From: Alphaproteobacteria bacterium SO-S41
GTDB taxonomy: Bacteria; Pseudomonadota; Alphaproteobacteria; Micropepsales; Micropepsaceae
Direction: 5' to 3'
NCBI GenBank assembly: GCA_019670725.1
Contig: AP024629.1
Coordinates: 744,001 to 808,000 of the forward strand
Length of the DNA stretch: 64,000 nt
Shown here one piece after another: positions 45,454 to 53,559 of the stretch. The notes below the pieces were generated by a model. The model was not told the origin of the DNA. It saw nothing but the letters and a program-made list of their open reading frames with translations, and made no database searches. Positions within the stretch are counted from its first letter, which is position 1. Each line of letters opens with the position of its first letter. The translations under genes were made by a program, and so were the position numbers.

Positions 45454-46567
45454 CTCGGCATCGCCCGACTGGTCTGTACTGCGCGATCTTTTCCCGGCGC
45501 TCGATACCTGTGCCTATCTCGACACGGCAAGCTCAGGCCCGGTTTCGACGCCGGCCGCTGCCGCTGCCAAGCGCTTCTACGGTCTGTCCAACGCCTACGG
45601 AAACAAGGCGGCATCACAGTGGAATGCGGATGTCGATCAATGCCGCCAGCGCATCGCCCGGCTGATCGGCGCGGCCGCCGCCGAGATCGGCTTCGTGCCT
45701 AACACCTCAATGGCGATGAATGTCGCGGCCTTGCTGTTCGAAGGGCAGGGTGAGGTGCTCACTGGCGCTGGCGAGCACCCGACCGTCATGACGCCCTGGC
45801 TCGCGCGCGGCTATACGATGCGCGTCGCCCGGCCCACCACGGGAAAGCCGCTCACCATTAACGCCTATGCCGACGCCATCACCCCCGAGACGCGCGTCAT
45901 CGCGGTTAGTCATGTGCGCTTCAATGACGGGCAGGTGAACGACCTCAAGGCCCTTTCGGCCCTCGCGCGCGCCTACGACGCCCATCTCGTCGTCGATATC
46001 ATCCAGTCCGCCGGCATCCTGCCCGTCGATGTCGGGATCGGGATCGACGTTCTGGGCTTCGCCGGATTCAAATGGCTGAATGCCGGCTATGGCGGGGGCG
46101 GGTTGTTCGTTCGTGACGGGCTCATCGAACGCTACGGCCTGCCCATCGCCGGCAATCGCAGCCGCCGCACCGAAGGGCTGGACGAGGTCACGTCGCTCGA
46201 TCCGCTGCTTCGCGCTCAGGCCTTCGAACTCGGTACGGTGCCGGTCCCCAATCTTCTCGCGCTTCGTGCGTCACTCGATCTCATCCATTCGATCGGCGCC
46301 GGCGCGATCGAAGCGCGCGTTGCGTCGCTGACCGCGCGCCTGCGCAAGGGACTGGACAGCCTTGGCATCGCCTATGTCTCCGGTGAGCCGATCTCGCCGA
46401 TCGTCTCGATCGGTGTTTCTAACCCGCAGACGGTGCATGCGGGTCTCGAAGCCGCCGGGGTCCATGTCGCGTTGCGTGCTGGCCGCATCCGCGCCGCGGT
46501 CTCTTGGTACAACAACGAGACGGATATCGATCGCCTGCTCGAAGCGCTGCGAACGGTTGCGACGTGA
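45443..46567 (+). CDS. Class V aminotransferase-fold PLP enzyme
   Basis: 374 residues. The class V pattern is clear: YLDTASSGPVSTPAAAA, GFVPNTSMAMNVAA, VIAVSHVRFNDGQVNDLKAL, HLVVDIIQSAGILPVDV and K210 in GFAGFKWLNAGYGGGG for the PLP Schiff base. Relatives include isopenicillin-N-epimerase-like proteins, cysteine desulfurases and serine-pyruvate aminotransferases. No catalytic Cys of the desulfurase type is obvious near the C-terminus, so transamination, epimerisation or C-S/C-N cleavage are all open. It overlaps the preceding gene by 11 bp and the next by 4 bp. Confidence 0.9.
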   Translation: MGNSSASPDWSVLRDLFPALDTCAYLDTASSGPVSTPAAAAAKRFYGLSNAYGNKAASQWNADVDQCRQRIARLIGAAAAEIGFVPNTSMAMNVAALLFEGQGEVLTGAGEHPTVMTPWLARGYTMRVARPTTGKPLTINAYADAITPETRVIAVSHVRFNDGQVNDLKALSALARAYDAHLVVDIIQSAGILPVDVGIGIDVLGFAGFKWLNAGYGGGGLFVRDGLIERYGLPIAGNRSRRTEGLDEVTSLDPLLRAQAFELGTVPVPNLLALRASLDLIHSIGAGAIEARVASLTARLRKGLDSLGIAYVSGEPISPIVSIGVSNPQTVHAGLEAAGVHVALRAGRIRAAVSWYNNETDIDRLLEALRTVAT

Positions 46568-47646
46568 GCCATGCGCCGTTGGACGAGATCGCCCATCCTG
46601 AAGTCGATCGCGCCTGGCTGACACGCGCGGTCGGGGCGATCGAGGCGGATGCCAACCGTTCCGCCGACACCCATCTGGTCAAATTGCCGATGCCCGAGCG
46701 CGCCGGGATCGACATCTATCTCAAGGATGAATCGTCCCACCCTTCGGGCAGTCTGAAGCATCGTCTGGCACGGTCGCTCTTCCTCTACGGTCTCTGCAAC
46801 GGCTGGATCCGTCCCGATCGCCCGGTGATCGAAGCATCCTCAGGTTCGACGGCGATATCGGAAGCCTATTTCGCCCAACTGATCGGCGTTCCCTTCGTCG
46901 CTGTGGTCCCCGTCGGCACCGCCCAGGCCAAGCTCGATGCCATCCGTGCCTATGGCGGGACTGTCCAGACGGAGCGTTGCGCCAACACCGTCGTTGCGGC
47001 CTGCCGCAAGCTCGCGGCTTATACTGGTGGCATTTTCCTCGATCAGTTCACCAACGCCGAGCGCGCGACGGACTGGCGCGGCAACAACAACATCGCCGAA
47101 AGTCTCTTCGCCCAGATGGCGCGCGAGCCTCATCCGCTTCCCGCCTGGATCGTCGTCGGCGCGGGAACCGGCGGCACCTCGGCGACGGTCGGCCGCTACA
47201 TCCGCTACAATCCCCGGATCGTCACGCATACGCGCCTCTGCGTCGTCGATCCCCTGGGATCGGCCATCTACGACCAGTACCAATCCGGGGCGGCGCTCCA
47301 CCGAGATTTTCGCAGTCCGGTTGAAGGCATCGGCCGCCCGGACGTGCCGGGGTCCTTCATTCCGTCCGTCGTGGACCGGATGATCGCCGTACCCGACACG
47401 GCCTCGATTGCCGCGATGCTCTGGCTTGAAAAAAAGCTGCGCCGACGCTGCGGCCCATCTACGGGCACAAATATCGTCGGTGTGATGCATCTCGCCCAAG
47501 AGATGAGCGCGCAAGGCCGCACCGGCTCGATCGTCACGTTGATCTGCGACGGCGGTGAGCGCTATGGCGACACCGTCTACGCACCCCGGTGGCGGACCGA
47601 GAACGGCATCGGTTCCGATGCATTGGCCGCAGCTTGGACAGCGTAG
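46564..47646 (+). CDS. CysK2/Cds1-like PLP-dependent lyase or synthase (fold type II)
   Basis: 360 residues from GTG 46564, which overlaps the aminotransferase stop (GTGA). K65 in DESSHPSGSLKHRLARSLFLYGLCNGWI is the PLP lysine; this sequence around it is typical of the CysK2/Cds1 branch rather than of CysK (NPTGSVKDR). Further motifs are EASSGSTAISEAYFAQLIGVPFVAVVP, TDWRGNNNIAESL and VGAGTGGTSATVGRYIRY. Members either make cysteine derivatives or split cysteine to pyruvate, ammonia and sulfide. As last gene of the peptide operon, a degradative lyase acting on cysteine or another beta-substituted alanine is the better fit. Confidence 0.88.
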   Translation: MSHAPLDEIAHPEVDRAWLTRAVGAIEADANRSADTHLVKLPMPERAGIDIYLKDESSHPSGSLKHRLARSLFLYGLCNGWIRPDRPVIEASSGSTAISEAYFAQLIGVPFVAVVPVGTAQAKLDAIRAYGGTVQTERCANTVVAACRKLAAYTGGIFLDQFTNAERATDWRGNNNIAESLFAQMAREPHPLPAWIVVGAGTGGTSATVGRYIRYNPRIVTHTRLCVVDPLGSAIYDQYQSGAALHRDFRSPVEGIGRPDVPGSFIPSVVDRMIAVPDTASIAAMLWLEKKLRRRCGPSTGTNIVGVMHLAQEMSAQGRTGSIVTLICDGGERYGDTVYAPRWRTENGIGSDALAAAWTA

Positions 47647-47658
47647 ATAGAACTGTCC

Positions 47659-48312
47659 TTAGACCCGTCGCAGATAGCGGATTTCCGTATCGTCGATGAC
47701 GAAGCTAAGCCCGGCCCAGCCCATCGTGTCGTGATACCAGATGTCGAGCATGGCATCGCCGGTCATCCGGTAATGCCGCGCATTCAGGGTACGGCCGTCG
47801 GCCACGGCGATCGTCTCGACGCCGATATCCGTAACCTGGGGCCGCAAGAGCTTGCCGTTCTGCGTGTTGATCCAGGGCCCGGCGAGCTGGTTCCGGTTCC
47901 AGTGCGTGGCCGGCAGCGCGCTTGCCGGTGCGGTATAGGTGGCGAGATCGGTCGCCTGGACGACAAGGCCGGAGGCATCGCGCAGACCGCTGACCTTGTA
48001 ATCGTCGCCATCGTCGTCGGTCTGGGTTTCCAGCGAGACGACCTGATCGCCCTGCCAGCGCTCGACCGCCCTGTGGGTGTAGCGAAACACCGTCACCGGC
48101 CCGAGATCGTAGGCGAGATCGACGGCAACATTGACCGTGAGCGTGTCGCCGGCGGCGCTGAACGTCAGATCATGCGTGCCGAGTTTCGAGCCTTCGCGCA
48201 TCACGTCGAACCCGATCATGGTCGCAGGCGGGGCGGGGAAAGCCCGGGCCGTCGTCGCCAGCGCCACGCTGGCCGCGCCGCTCGCCAGCAAGGTCCGCCT
48301 GTTCATAATCAT
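47659..48312 (-). CDS. DUF6134-like exported protein
   Basis: 217 residues. The N-terminus MNRRTLLASGAASVALATTARAF is a signal peptide with an RR start, possibly Tat-dependent. The rest is a beta-rich domain: IGFDVMREGSKLGTHDLTFSAAGDTLTVNVAVDLAYDLGPVTVFRYTHRAVERWQGDQVV (shown by FDVMREGSKLGTH and YTHRAVERWQGD), matching DUF6134 proteins of unknown role. An ATG two codons downstream (48306) is equally possible. Its stop lies only 12 bp from that of the PLP-enzyme gene; it is divergent from the CFA-like gene. DUF6134 genes often sit near lipid-modification genes, so a link to that block is plausible. Confidence 0.7.
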   Translation of the reverse strand: MIMNRRTLLASGAASVALATTARAFPAPPATMIGFDVMREGSKLGTHDLTFSAAGDTLTVNVAVDLAYDLGPVTVFRYTHRAVERWQGDQVVSLETQTDDDGDDYKVSGLRDASGLVVQATDLATYTAPASALPATHWNRNQLAGPWINTQNGKLLRPQVTDIGVETIAVADGRTLNARHYRMTGDAMLDIWYHDTMGWAGLSFVIDDTEIRYLRRV

Positions 48313-48447
48313 CGCCCACTCCTGCGCCTTCGGCGTCGCCAGTCAGCGATAGGTACGCGGGAACGGTGCTTCTGGATGCGCACGGGTAATCCAATGCGGC
48401 AGTGCCCGCGTATCTGCTGTGATGGGCTCCGCAGAAGGTAATGCGCC

Positions 48448-49470
48448 ATGAGCATGCTCGATCTCGCGATCCGCGCCGCGGAGACAACCCCGATGCCGGA
48501 CGGGATCACCCGCGCGGGGATCGGCTGGCTCGTGAAGACCACCAGCCGCTCACTCGCACACACGGCGCCCAGCGATGCCGCCTTTGCCCGCGCGATGTCC
48601 GCGCTGCCGGTCGCGACCGAGACCGAGGCGGCGAACACGCAGCATTATGAGCTGCCACCGCGCTTTTTCGAGCTGACCCTGGGGCCGCGCCGCAAATACA
48701 GTTCCTGCCTCTATCCGACAGGCAACGAGACCCTCGCCGAAGCCGAAATTCTCGCGCTGCAGGAGACTGTTGATCATGCCGGCCTCTCGGACGGCCAGGC
48801 AATCCTCGAACTCGGCTGCGGCTGGGGCTCGCTGTCCCTCTACATGGCCGAACGTTTTCCAGGCTCGACCATCGTCGCAGTGTCGAACTCCAGCAATCAG
48901 CGGCTGTTCATAGAGCGCCAGATCCGCGAGCGCGGCCTCGCCAATCTTACGATCGTGACCGCCGACATGAACGGCTTTCAGCCGCCCTCGACCTTCGACC
49001 GCATCGTCTCCGTCGAAATGTTCGAGCACATGGCGAACTGGCGCTCGCTGTTTCAGCGCATGCGGCACTGGCTGCGGCCCGAGGGGCGCGTCTTCCTTCA
49101 CGTCTTCACCCATGCGAGCCAACCCTACCGGTTCGACGCCACGAACAAGATCGACTGGATGGCGCAGCATTTCTTTACGGGCGGCATGATGCCGAGCCAG
49201 CGGCTCATGGCGCAGTTCGGCGACTGCGTGGCGATCGAGCAGGAATGGCGCTGGAGCGGCACGCATTACGAGCGCACCGCAAATCACTGGCTCGCCAATT
49301 TCGACAGCAATCTGGCCGAGATCGATGAGATTCTCACGCAGGTCTATGGTCGCGACGCACGGTTGTGGCGGCGCCGCTGGCGGCTGTTCTATCTGGCGAC
49401 GGCCGAATTGTTCGGCCACGCCAATGGCGACGAGTGGGGCGTCAGCCATTATCGGCTGCGCCCGGTATAG
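48448..49470 (+). CDS. CFA-synthase-like SAM-dependent methyltransferase
   Basis: 340 residues. The SAM-binding core is ILELGCGWGSLSLYMAERFPGSTIVAVSNS, then IVSVEMFEHMANW, and the lead-in HYELPPRFFELTLGPRRKYSSCLYPTGNETLAEAE. The N-terminal part is shorter than in true CFA synthases. This divergent COG2230 type often travels with the FAD oxidoreductase-DUF1365-CFA set found next door on the other strand. It likely methylates an unsaturated acyl chain of a membrane phospholipid, or a polyketide/lipid relative. The ATG follows GAAGG. Its stop is 24 bp from the end of the convergent CFA synthase gene. Confidence 0.85.
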   Translation: MSMLDLAIRAAETTPMPDGITRAGIGWLVKTTSRSLAHTAPSDAAFARAMSALPVATETEAANTQHYELPPRFFELTLGPRRKYSSCLYPTGNETLAEAEILALQETVDHAGLSDGQAILELGCGWGSLSLYMAERFPGSTIVAVSNSSNQRLFIERQIRERGLANLTIVTADMNGFQPPSTFDRIVSVEMFEHMANWRSLFQRMRHWLRPEGRVFLHVFTHASQPYRFDATNKIDWMAQHFFTGGMMPSQRLMAQFGDCVAIEQEWRWSGTHYERTANHWLANFDSNLAEIDEILTQVYGRDARLWRRRWRLFYLATAELFGHANGDEWGVSHYRLRPV

Positions 49471-49494
49471 GCCAGCCGCGTCGTTCGGCCGATA

Positions 49495-50703
49495 TTACGG
49501 CTTGGACAGCACGAACTGCCCCACATCCGTCGCGCCGGTGCGGAAGGTCGCCTGGCAGTAACGCAGGTAATAGCGCCACATCCTACGGAAGCGCTCGTCG
49601 AAGCCGAGCGCCTCGACCTGAGGCCACACCGCCTCGAAGCGTTCCGCCCACTGGCGCAACGTCTCGGAATAATCCGCGCCGAAGAACTCCGATGCGTCGA
49701 GACTGAGCCCGGCCTGCTCGGCGGAGCGCTTCAGCGCCGCGGGCGACAGCAGCATGCCGCCCGGGAAAATATAGCGCTGAATGAAATCCACGCGCCGTCG
49801 ATAGCTGTCGAAGACGTCGTCGTCGACCGTGATCACCTGGATCATCGCCTTGCCGCCGCTGCGCAGGCGCTCGTTCAAGGTGTTGAAATAGGTCGGCCAG
49901 TTCTTCTCGCCGACCGCCTCGAGCATTTCGATCGAAACGATGTGGTCGAAACTGCCCTGGACGTCGCGGTAATCCTCGATCCGGATATCGACGAGATCGG
50001 AAAGCCCGGCAGCCGCCATCCGCGCCTGCGAAAACTGCGCCTGTTCGCGCGACAGGGTCAGCGCCGTGACATGCGCGCCGCGTCGCGCTGCGCATTCGGC
50101 GAACCCACCCCAGCCACAGCCGATCTCAAGTACCCGGTCGCCGGCGGCGATGCCGAGTTCGTTCAGGATGCGCTCGTATTTCGCCTTCTGCGCCTCGGCA
50201 AGACTAAGGCCCGGGGTGGTGAACAGCGCCGATGAATAGGACATCGTCTCGTCCAGCCACAGCGCGTAGAACGCATTTCCCAGATCGTAGTGAAACGCGA
50301 TATTGCGGCGCGAACCCTTGCGGGTATTGGCATTCAGCCAATGAAAAACCGAGGCCGCCGCCCGCGTCGGCCAGGACGGTCGCAGCGTCGTCAGCGCCGA
50401 ATGGTTGACGAGGCCGAACGCGACCAGCGCGGCGATATCCGGCGACGACCAATCGCCGTCGATATAGGACGCGGCCAGCCCCAGTTCACCGCCCAAAGCG
50501 AGCCGGCGCATGAAGCGCCGCCGGTGGATCGTGATCGCCGCCGCCGGACCTTGCGCGCCACTATCGAACCGTACCGTCGTTCCACCGGGGAAGGTGATGT
50601 CCACACGGCCGTGCTGCAGGTTCTTCGCCCACTGGCTGGCGATACGCCGCCACAGCGGCGGGGGGCGCTGCGGATTCCAGGCCTGTGTCACGTCGATACT
50701 CAT
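49495..50703 (-). CDS. cfa: Cyclopropane-fatty-acyl-phospholipid synthase family protein
   Basis: 402 residues. The N-domain has GELGLAASYIDGDWSSPDI, a CFA hallmark, then NIAFHYDLGNAFYALWLDETMSYSSALF, VLEIGCGWGGFAECAARRGAHVTALTLS and IVSIEMLEAVGEKNW. It would transfer a methyl(ene) group from S-adenosylmethionine to the double bond of a membrane acyl chain. The Cys that binds bicarbonate in E. coli CFA synthase (YSCAY) aligns with Ser here (YSSAL), so the product may be a methylated rather than cyclopropane chain. It is the last gene of a three-gene overlapping operon. The start at ATG 50703 overlaps the DUF1365 stop by 4 bp. Confidence 0.92.
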   Translation of the reverse strand: MSIDVTQAWNPQRPPPLWRRIASQWAKNLQHGRVDITFPGGTTVRFDSGAQGPAAAITIHRRRFMRRLALGGELGLAASYIDGDWSSPDIAALVAFGLVNHSALTTLRPSWPTRAAASVFHWLNANTRKGSRRNIAFHYDLGNAFYALWLDETMSYSSALFTTPGLSLAEAQKAKYERILNELGIAAGDRVLEIGCGWGGFAECAARRGAHVTALTLSREQAQFSQARMAAAGLSDLVDIRIEDYRDVQGSFDHIVSIEMLEAVGEKNWPTYFNTLNERLRSGGKAMIQVITVDDDVFDSYRRRVDFIQRYIFPGGMLLSPAALKRSAEQAGLSLDASEFFGADYSETLRQWAERFEAVWPQVEALGFDERFRRMWRYYLRYCQATFRTGATDVGQFVLSKP

Positions 50704-51482
50704 TCCGCAGGCTCCGCTTGCACCGCCAATGTCACGCCGTGCGCCTGCTGGGCGCGCGAATAGGGAACGACCGGCGTTTTCTTGAGCCACAACTTCAACG
50801 CTTCCCAATGGATGCCCACGATGATCTTCACCGTCATCAGCGGAAACTGCAGCAGTGTTCGCAGCAAGGCGCCGTCGGTGAGGGCGCGCTGGCGCCCCGC
50901 AAATATGGCCGTCAGCAACGGGCCTTCCGTATCGCTCTCGGCAATCGAGACGACGACGCTCTCGCCCGGGGGCGACACCTTGAAGTGGTAGATGCAGTCC
51001 ATCGGCACGAACGGCGACACGTAGAACTGTTTGGCTATGGTCTGCCGCACGGTGCCTTCGCCCGTGACGGGAATGACATAGGTGTGCCGCTCGCCCAGCG
51101 TGTTGTGCACCTCGTAAAGGAGGGCAGCGAGGTGTCCGTCGGCGCGATGGCAGAAATAGACGCTGAGCGGATTGAAGGCATAGCCGAGCATGCGGGGATA
51201 ACAGAGCAGCGTGATCTTGCCGCCGCCGCAGTCGAGCCCGGCCTCTGCAAGCCGCGCCTCGGCCCATGTCCGGATGTCGCCGGTGCCGTCGCCATGATCG
51301 CGGTCGCGGAAGCTGAAGATGCCGGCGCGATTATGGGCAAACAGCCGAAGACCGCGGTCCAGCGCGGGCAGCTCGTCGAGGTCGAGCAGCATCGGCGCGA
51401 CGCTGTAACGCAGCCGGTGCGGCCGCGGCCGGCGGCGATGATGGGTGACGGTGCCCGGATAGAGCGCGGAGGCGAAATTCAT
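50700..51482 (-). CDS. DUF1365 family protein
   Basis: 260 residues. It has the DUF1365 features HRLRYSVAPMLLDLDEL, LLCYPRMLGYAFNPLSVYFCHRADGHLAALLYEVHNTLGERHTYVIPV (in part), FYVSPFVPMDCIYHF and the C-terminal IVGIHWEALKLWLKKTPVV. The function is not known biochemically, but the family is almost always encoded between an FAD-dependent desaturase-like protein and a CFA synthase, so it should act in the same lipid modification. It overlaps both neighbours by 4 bp (ATGA), implying coupled translation. Confidence 0.92.
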   Translation of the reverse strand: MNFASALYPGTVTHHRRRPRPHRLRYSVAPMLLDLDELPALDRGLRLFAHNRAGIFSFRDRDHGDGTGDIRTWAEARLAEAGLDCGGGKITLLCYPRMLGYAFNPLSVYFCHRADGHLAALLYEVHNTLGERHTYVIPVTGEGTVRQTIAKQFYVSPFVPMDCIYHFKVSPPGESVVVSIAESDTEGPLLTAIFAGRQRALTDGALLRTLLQFPLMTVKIIVGIHWEALKLWLKKTPVVPYSRAQQAHGVTLAVQAEPAE

Positions 51483-52855
51483 TCCGCAGCCTCCATGAGG
51501 CGCGGCATGGGCGGCATGCGGCCCGACGCGTTCTCGACCTGCCAGGGCCGCTTGACGCCGAACGCCTCGGCGACCGCCAGGCCCGACTGCAGCGCGTCTT
51601 CGTGAAAGCCGTAGCCGAAATAGCTGCCGCAGAACCAGGTGTTGCGGCAGCCCTGGATCTCCCACAACCGTGTCTGCGCATCGAGCGCAGCCTGGTCGAA
51701 GACCGGATGGGTGTAATCGATGACATGCTTGATCGAGCCCTTCTTCGGCTCGCGCAGGGGATTGAGCGTGACGAAGGCCGGCGTCGCGGCTGGCAGGCGC
51801 TGCAGTTCGTTCATCCAATAGGTGACAGAGAGCGGCCGTTCGCCGGTATCGCTGTCACCTTCCAGGTAATTCCAAGCCGCCCAGGCGCGTCGCCGACGCG
51901 GCATCAGCGCGGCGTCGTCATGCAGAATGGCGCGGTTGGGCGTCGTGCGGAACGCGCCGAGGATGCTGCGCTCCAGCGGGCTTGCATCGCCTAGGAGCTT
52001 CAACGCGTCATCGCCATGCGTTGCGATGACGACGTCCGAGAAGCGTTGCGCACCTGCATCTGTCTGCAAAGTGACGCCGCCCGGATCGCGCATGACGTGA
52101 GAGACCGCGGCATTCACCTTGATGCGGTCTCCGAGCACGTCCCTAAGGTGTTTCACATATTCGCGGCTGCCGCCGGTGACGGTCCGCCAGGGCGCGCGCC
52201 CGCTGATGTCGAAGAGGCCGTGATTGGCAAAGAAGCGGATGAAGGATTTTAGCGGGAACGAACGGATGTCGTCCGCCGTCGTCGACCAGATGGCGGCGCA
52301 CATCGGCAGGACATGGTCGCGCGCCAGCCGGTCATTGGCCGTTTCGCGATCGATGAACGCGCCGAGCGTGATGTCGTCGATGGCGTCCGTGGCCGCCAGC
52401 GCCTCGGCCCGCTTGTAGAAGCGCACGATCTCGCTCAGCAGCGACCAGAAACGGGGCCGCAGCAGGTTCGAAGGCTGGCTGAAAATGCCGCGATAGCCCC
52501 GGCTTGAATATTCAAACCGGCCGCCACGCAGCGAGGCCGCGAAGGACATTCGCGTCGGCTGGGTCGCGACGCCGAAATGGTCGAACAAAGCGGTGAGGTT
52601 GGGATAGTTGGGCGGGTTGTAGACGATGAAGCCGGCATCGACCGGTACCGGCCCGCTGGGGCCGCCAATTTCTAGCGTATTGGCATGTCCGCCCACCCGG
52701 CCGTCCCGCTCGAACAGCGTCACATTGAACCGTTGCGACAGCAGCCATGCGGCGCTGAGCCCGGCAATGCCGCTGCCGATCACCGCGATCGTGCGGCGGC
52801 CATGCGCGTCCGGCGCATCTGATGGGCTTGGACTCGGGGTCAGGTTCGGTTTCAC
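51479..52855 (-). CDS. FAD-dependent amine-oxidase-fold oxidoreductase of the CFA/DUF1365 cassette
   Basis: 458 residues. Dinucleotide-binding IAVIGSGIAGLSAAWLLSQ with VTLFERDGRVGGHANT, then VDAGFIVYNPPNYPNLTALF, MCAAIWSTTADDIRSFPLKSFIRFF and CGSYFGYGFHEDALQSGLAVAEAFG at the C-terminus. Members of this cassette include proteins that desaturate methylated fatty acids in furan fatty acid synthesis of Rhodobacter sphaeroides; this is a reasonable model here but not shown. The GTG at 52855 is the only possible start, since a stop lies two codons upstream, and the message may be nearly leaderless. First gene of the operon. Confidence 0.88.
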   Translation of the reverse strand: MKPNLTPSPSPSDAPDAHGRRTIAVIGSGIAGLSAAWLLSQRFNVTLFERDGRVGGHANTLEIGGPSGPVPVDAGFIVYNPPNYPNLTALFDHFGVATQPTRMSFAASLRGGRFEYSSRGYRGIFSQPSNLLRPRFWSLLSEIVRFYKRAEALAATDAIDDITLGAFIDRETANDRLARDHVLPMCAAIWSTTADDIRSFPLKSFIRFFANHGLFDISGRAPWRTVTGGSREYVKHLRDVLGDRIKVNAAVSHVMRDPGGVTLQTDAGAQRFSDVVIATHGDDALKLLGDASPLERSILGAFRTTPNRAILHDDAALMPRRRRAWAAWNYLEGDSDTGERPLSVTYWMNELQRLPAATPAFVTLNPLREPKKGSIKHVIDYTHPVFDQAALDAQTRLWEIQGCRNTWFCGSYFGYGFHEDALQSGLAVAEAFGVKRPWQVENASGRMPPMPRLMEAAE

Positions 52856-52860
52856 CTCTC

Positions 52861-52889
52861 AAGATACGCGCAAAAGACGGTCTGGATCA
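52861..52889 (-). promoter_or_regulatory. Candidate promoter of the lipid operon, close to the start codon
   Basis: On the reverse strand TGATC (52885-52889) is followed after 18 bp by TATCTT (52861-52866), which ends five bases before the GTG start. The TGATC and spacing recall the RpoE/ChrR promoters of Rhodobacter (TGATC-N18-TAAGA), but the minus 10 part matches poorly and fits a sigma-70 box about as well. Either way the transcript would be almost leaderless. Confidence 0.3.
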
Positions 52890-53011
52890 TTTCCAGCAGC
52901 GATGCGATCGGCGGCGATCCATCCGCCCGCCGCCGCGTATTAGACATCTGGAGGCGGCGCGCCGGAATTGGGTATCCAGCCCCTCGGTGCGACCGTGAGA
53001 GGATGTGTATC

Positions 53012-53410
53012 GTGAAATTCCTGATCGCCTATGTCGCGGCCGCCGGCGCCTTCCTGGCGCTCGACTTTCTCTGGCTCAGCTATGCCGGTGAACGCATCTA
53101 CCGGCCCGCCCTCGGCGAGCTGATGATGGACAAGCCGAACCTCGTGGTCGCGGCGGTGTTCTATCTCTTCTACGCCGCCGGCATGGTCGTCTTCGCCATT
53201 GGCACGGAAGGCCCGCGCGACCTCATCTCCGTCGCCGCGCTCGGGGCCTTTCTCGGCCTTATCGCCTATGGCACCTACGACATCACGAACCTTTCGACCC
53301 TCCGGGGATGGCCGGTCCATCTCACGCTGATCGACATGGCCTGGGGCGCCTTCGCAACGGCGAGCGCCTCCCTCGCGGGTGCCCTCGCTGTCAGGGCCTG
53401 GGCATCCTGA
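53012..53410 (+). CDS. DUF2177 family small membrane protein
   Basis: 132 residues with four predicted membrane spans: FLIAYVAAAGAFLALDFLWLS, NLVVAAVFYLFYAAGMVVFAI, LGAFLGLIAYGTYDITNLSTLRG and LIDMAWGAFATASASLAGALAV. The LDFLWL and YGTYDITNLSTL motifs are the DUF2177 signature. I choose GTG 53012 because GAGAGGA lies at a proper distance and family members begin MKFLIAY; the ATG at 53003 has no room for a ribosome site. DUF2177 genes recur beside CFA/DUF1365 cassettes, so it is likely part of the lipid-modification set, divergent from the main operon. Biochemical role unknown. Confidence 0.85.
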   Translation: MKFLIAYVAAAGAFLALDFLWLSYAGERIYRPALGELMMDKPNLVVAAVFYLFYAAGMVVFAIGTEGPRDLISVAALGAFLGLIAYGTYDITNLSTLRGWPVHLTLIDMAWGAFATASASLAGALAVRAWAS

Positions 53411-53489
53411 TACGCGGCCCAGCGCACCGCCCTCCGAAAACTCCCCGCGGCCGCTTAAGACGCAAAACGCATCAATATCGCACCCCCTG

Positions 53490-53546
53490 ATTATTGGACG
53501 CTTGGCAGCCCTCCCGCCTAGCCTATGGCGAAATAGTGCCAATAAT
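53490..53546. promoter_or_regulatory. Separated inverted pair ATTATTGG / CCAATAAT before the flavoenzyme gene
   Basis: ATTATTGG (53490-53497) and CCAATAAT (53539-53546) are perfect complements 41 bp apart, the second just upstream of the GGGAGG ribosome site for the GTG at 53560. Two half-sites around a promoter could be a looping or dual-site operator. Confidence 0.4.
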
Positions 53547-53559
53547 TCGGGAGGTTAGG

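Noticed and set aside
48361-48390. GGAAC-type general stress (EcfG) promoter before the CFA-like gene
   Set aside because: GGAAC is present but no CGTT follows at 16-17 bp, so the match is incomplete.
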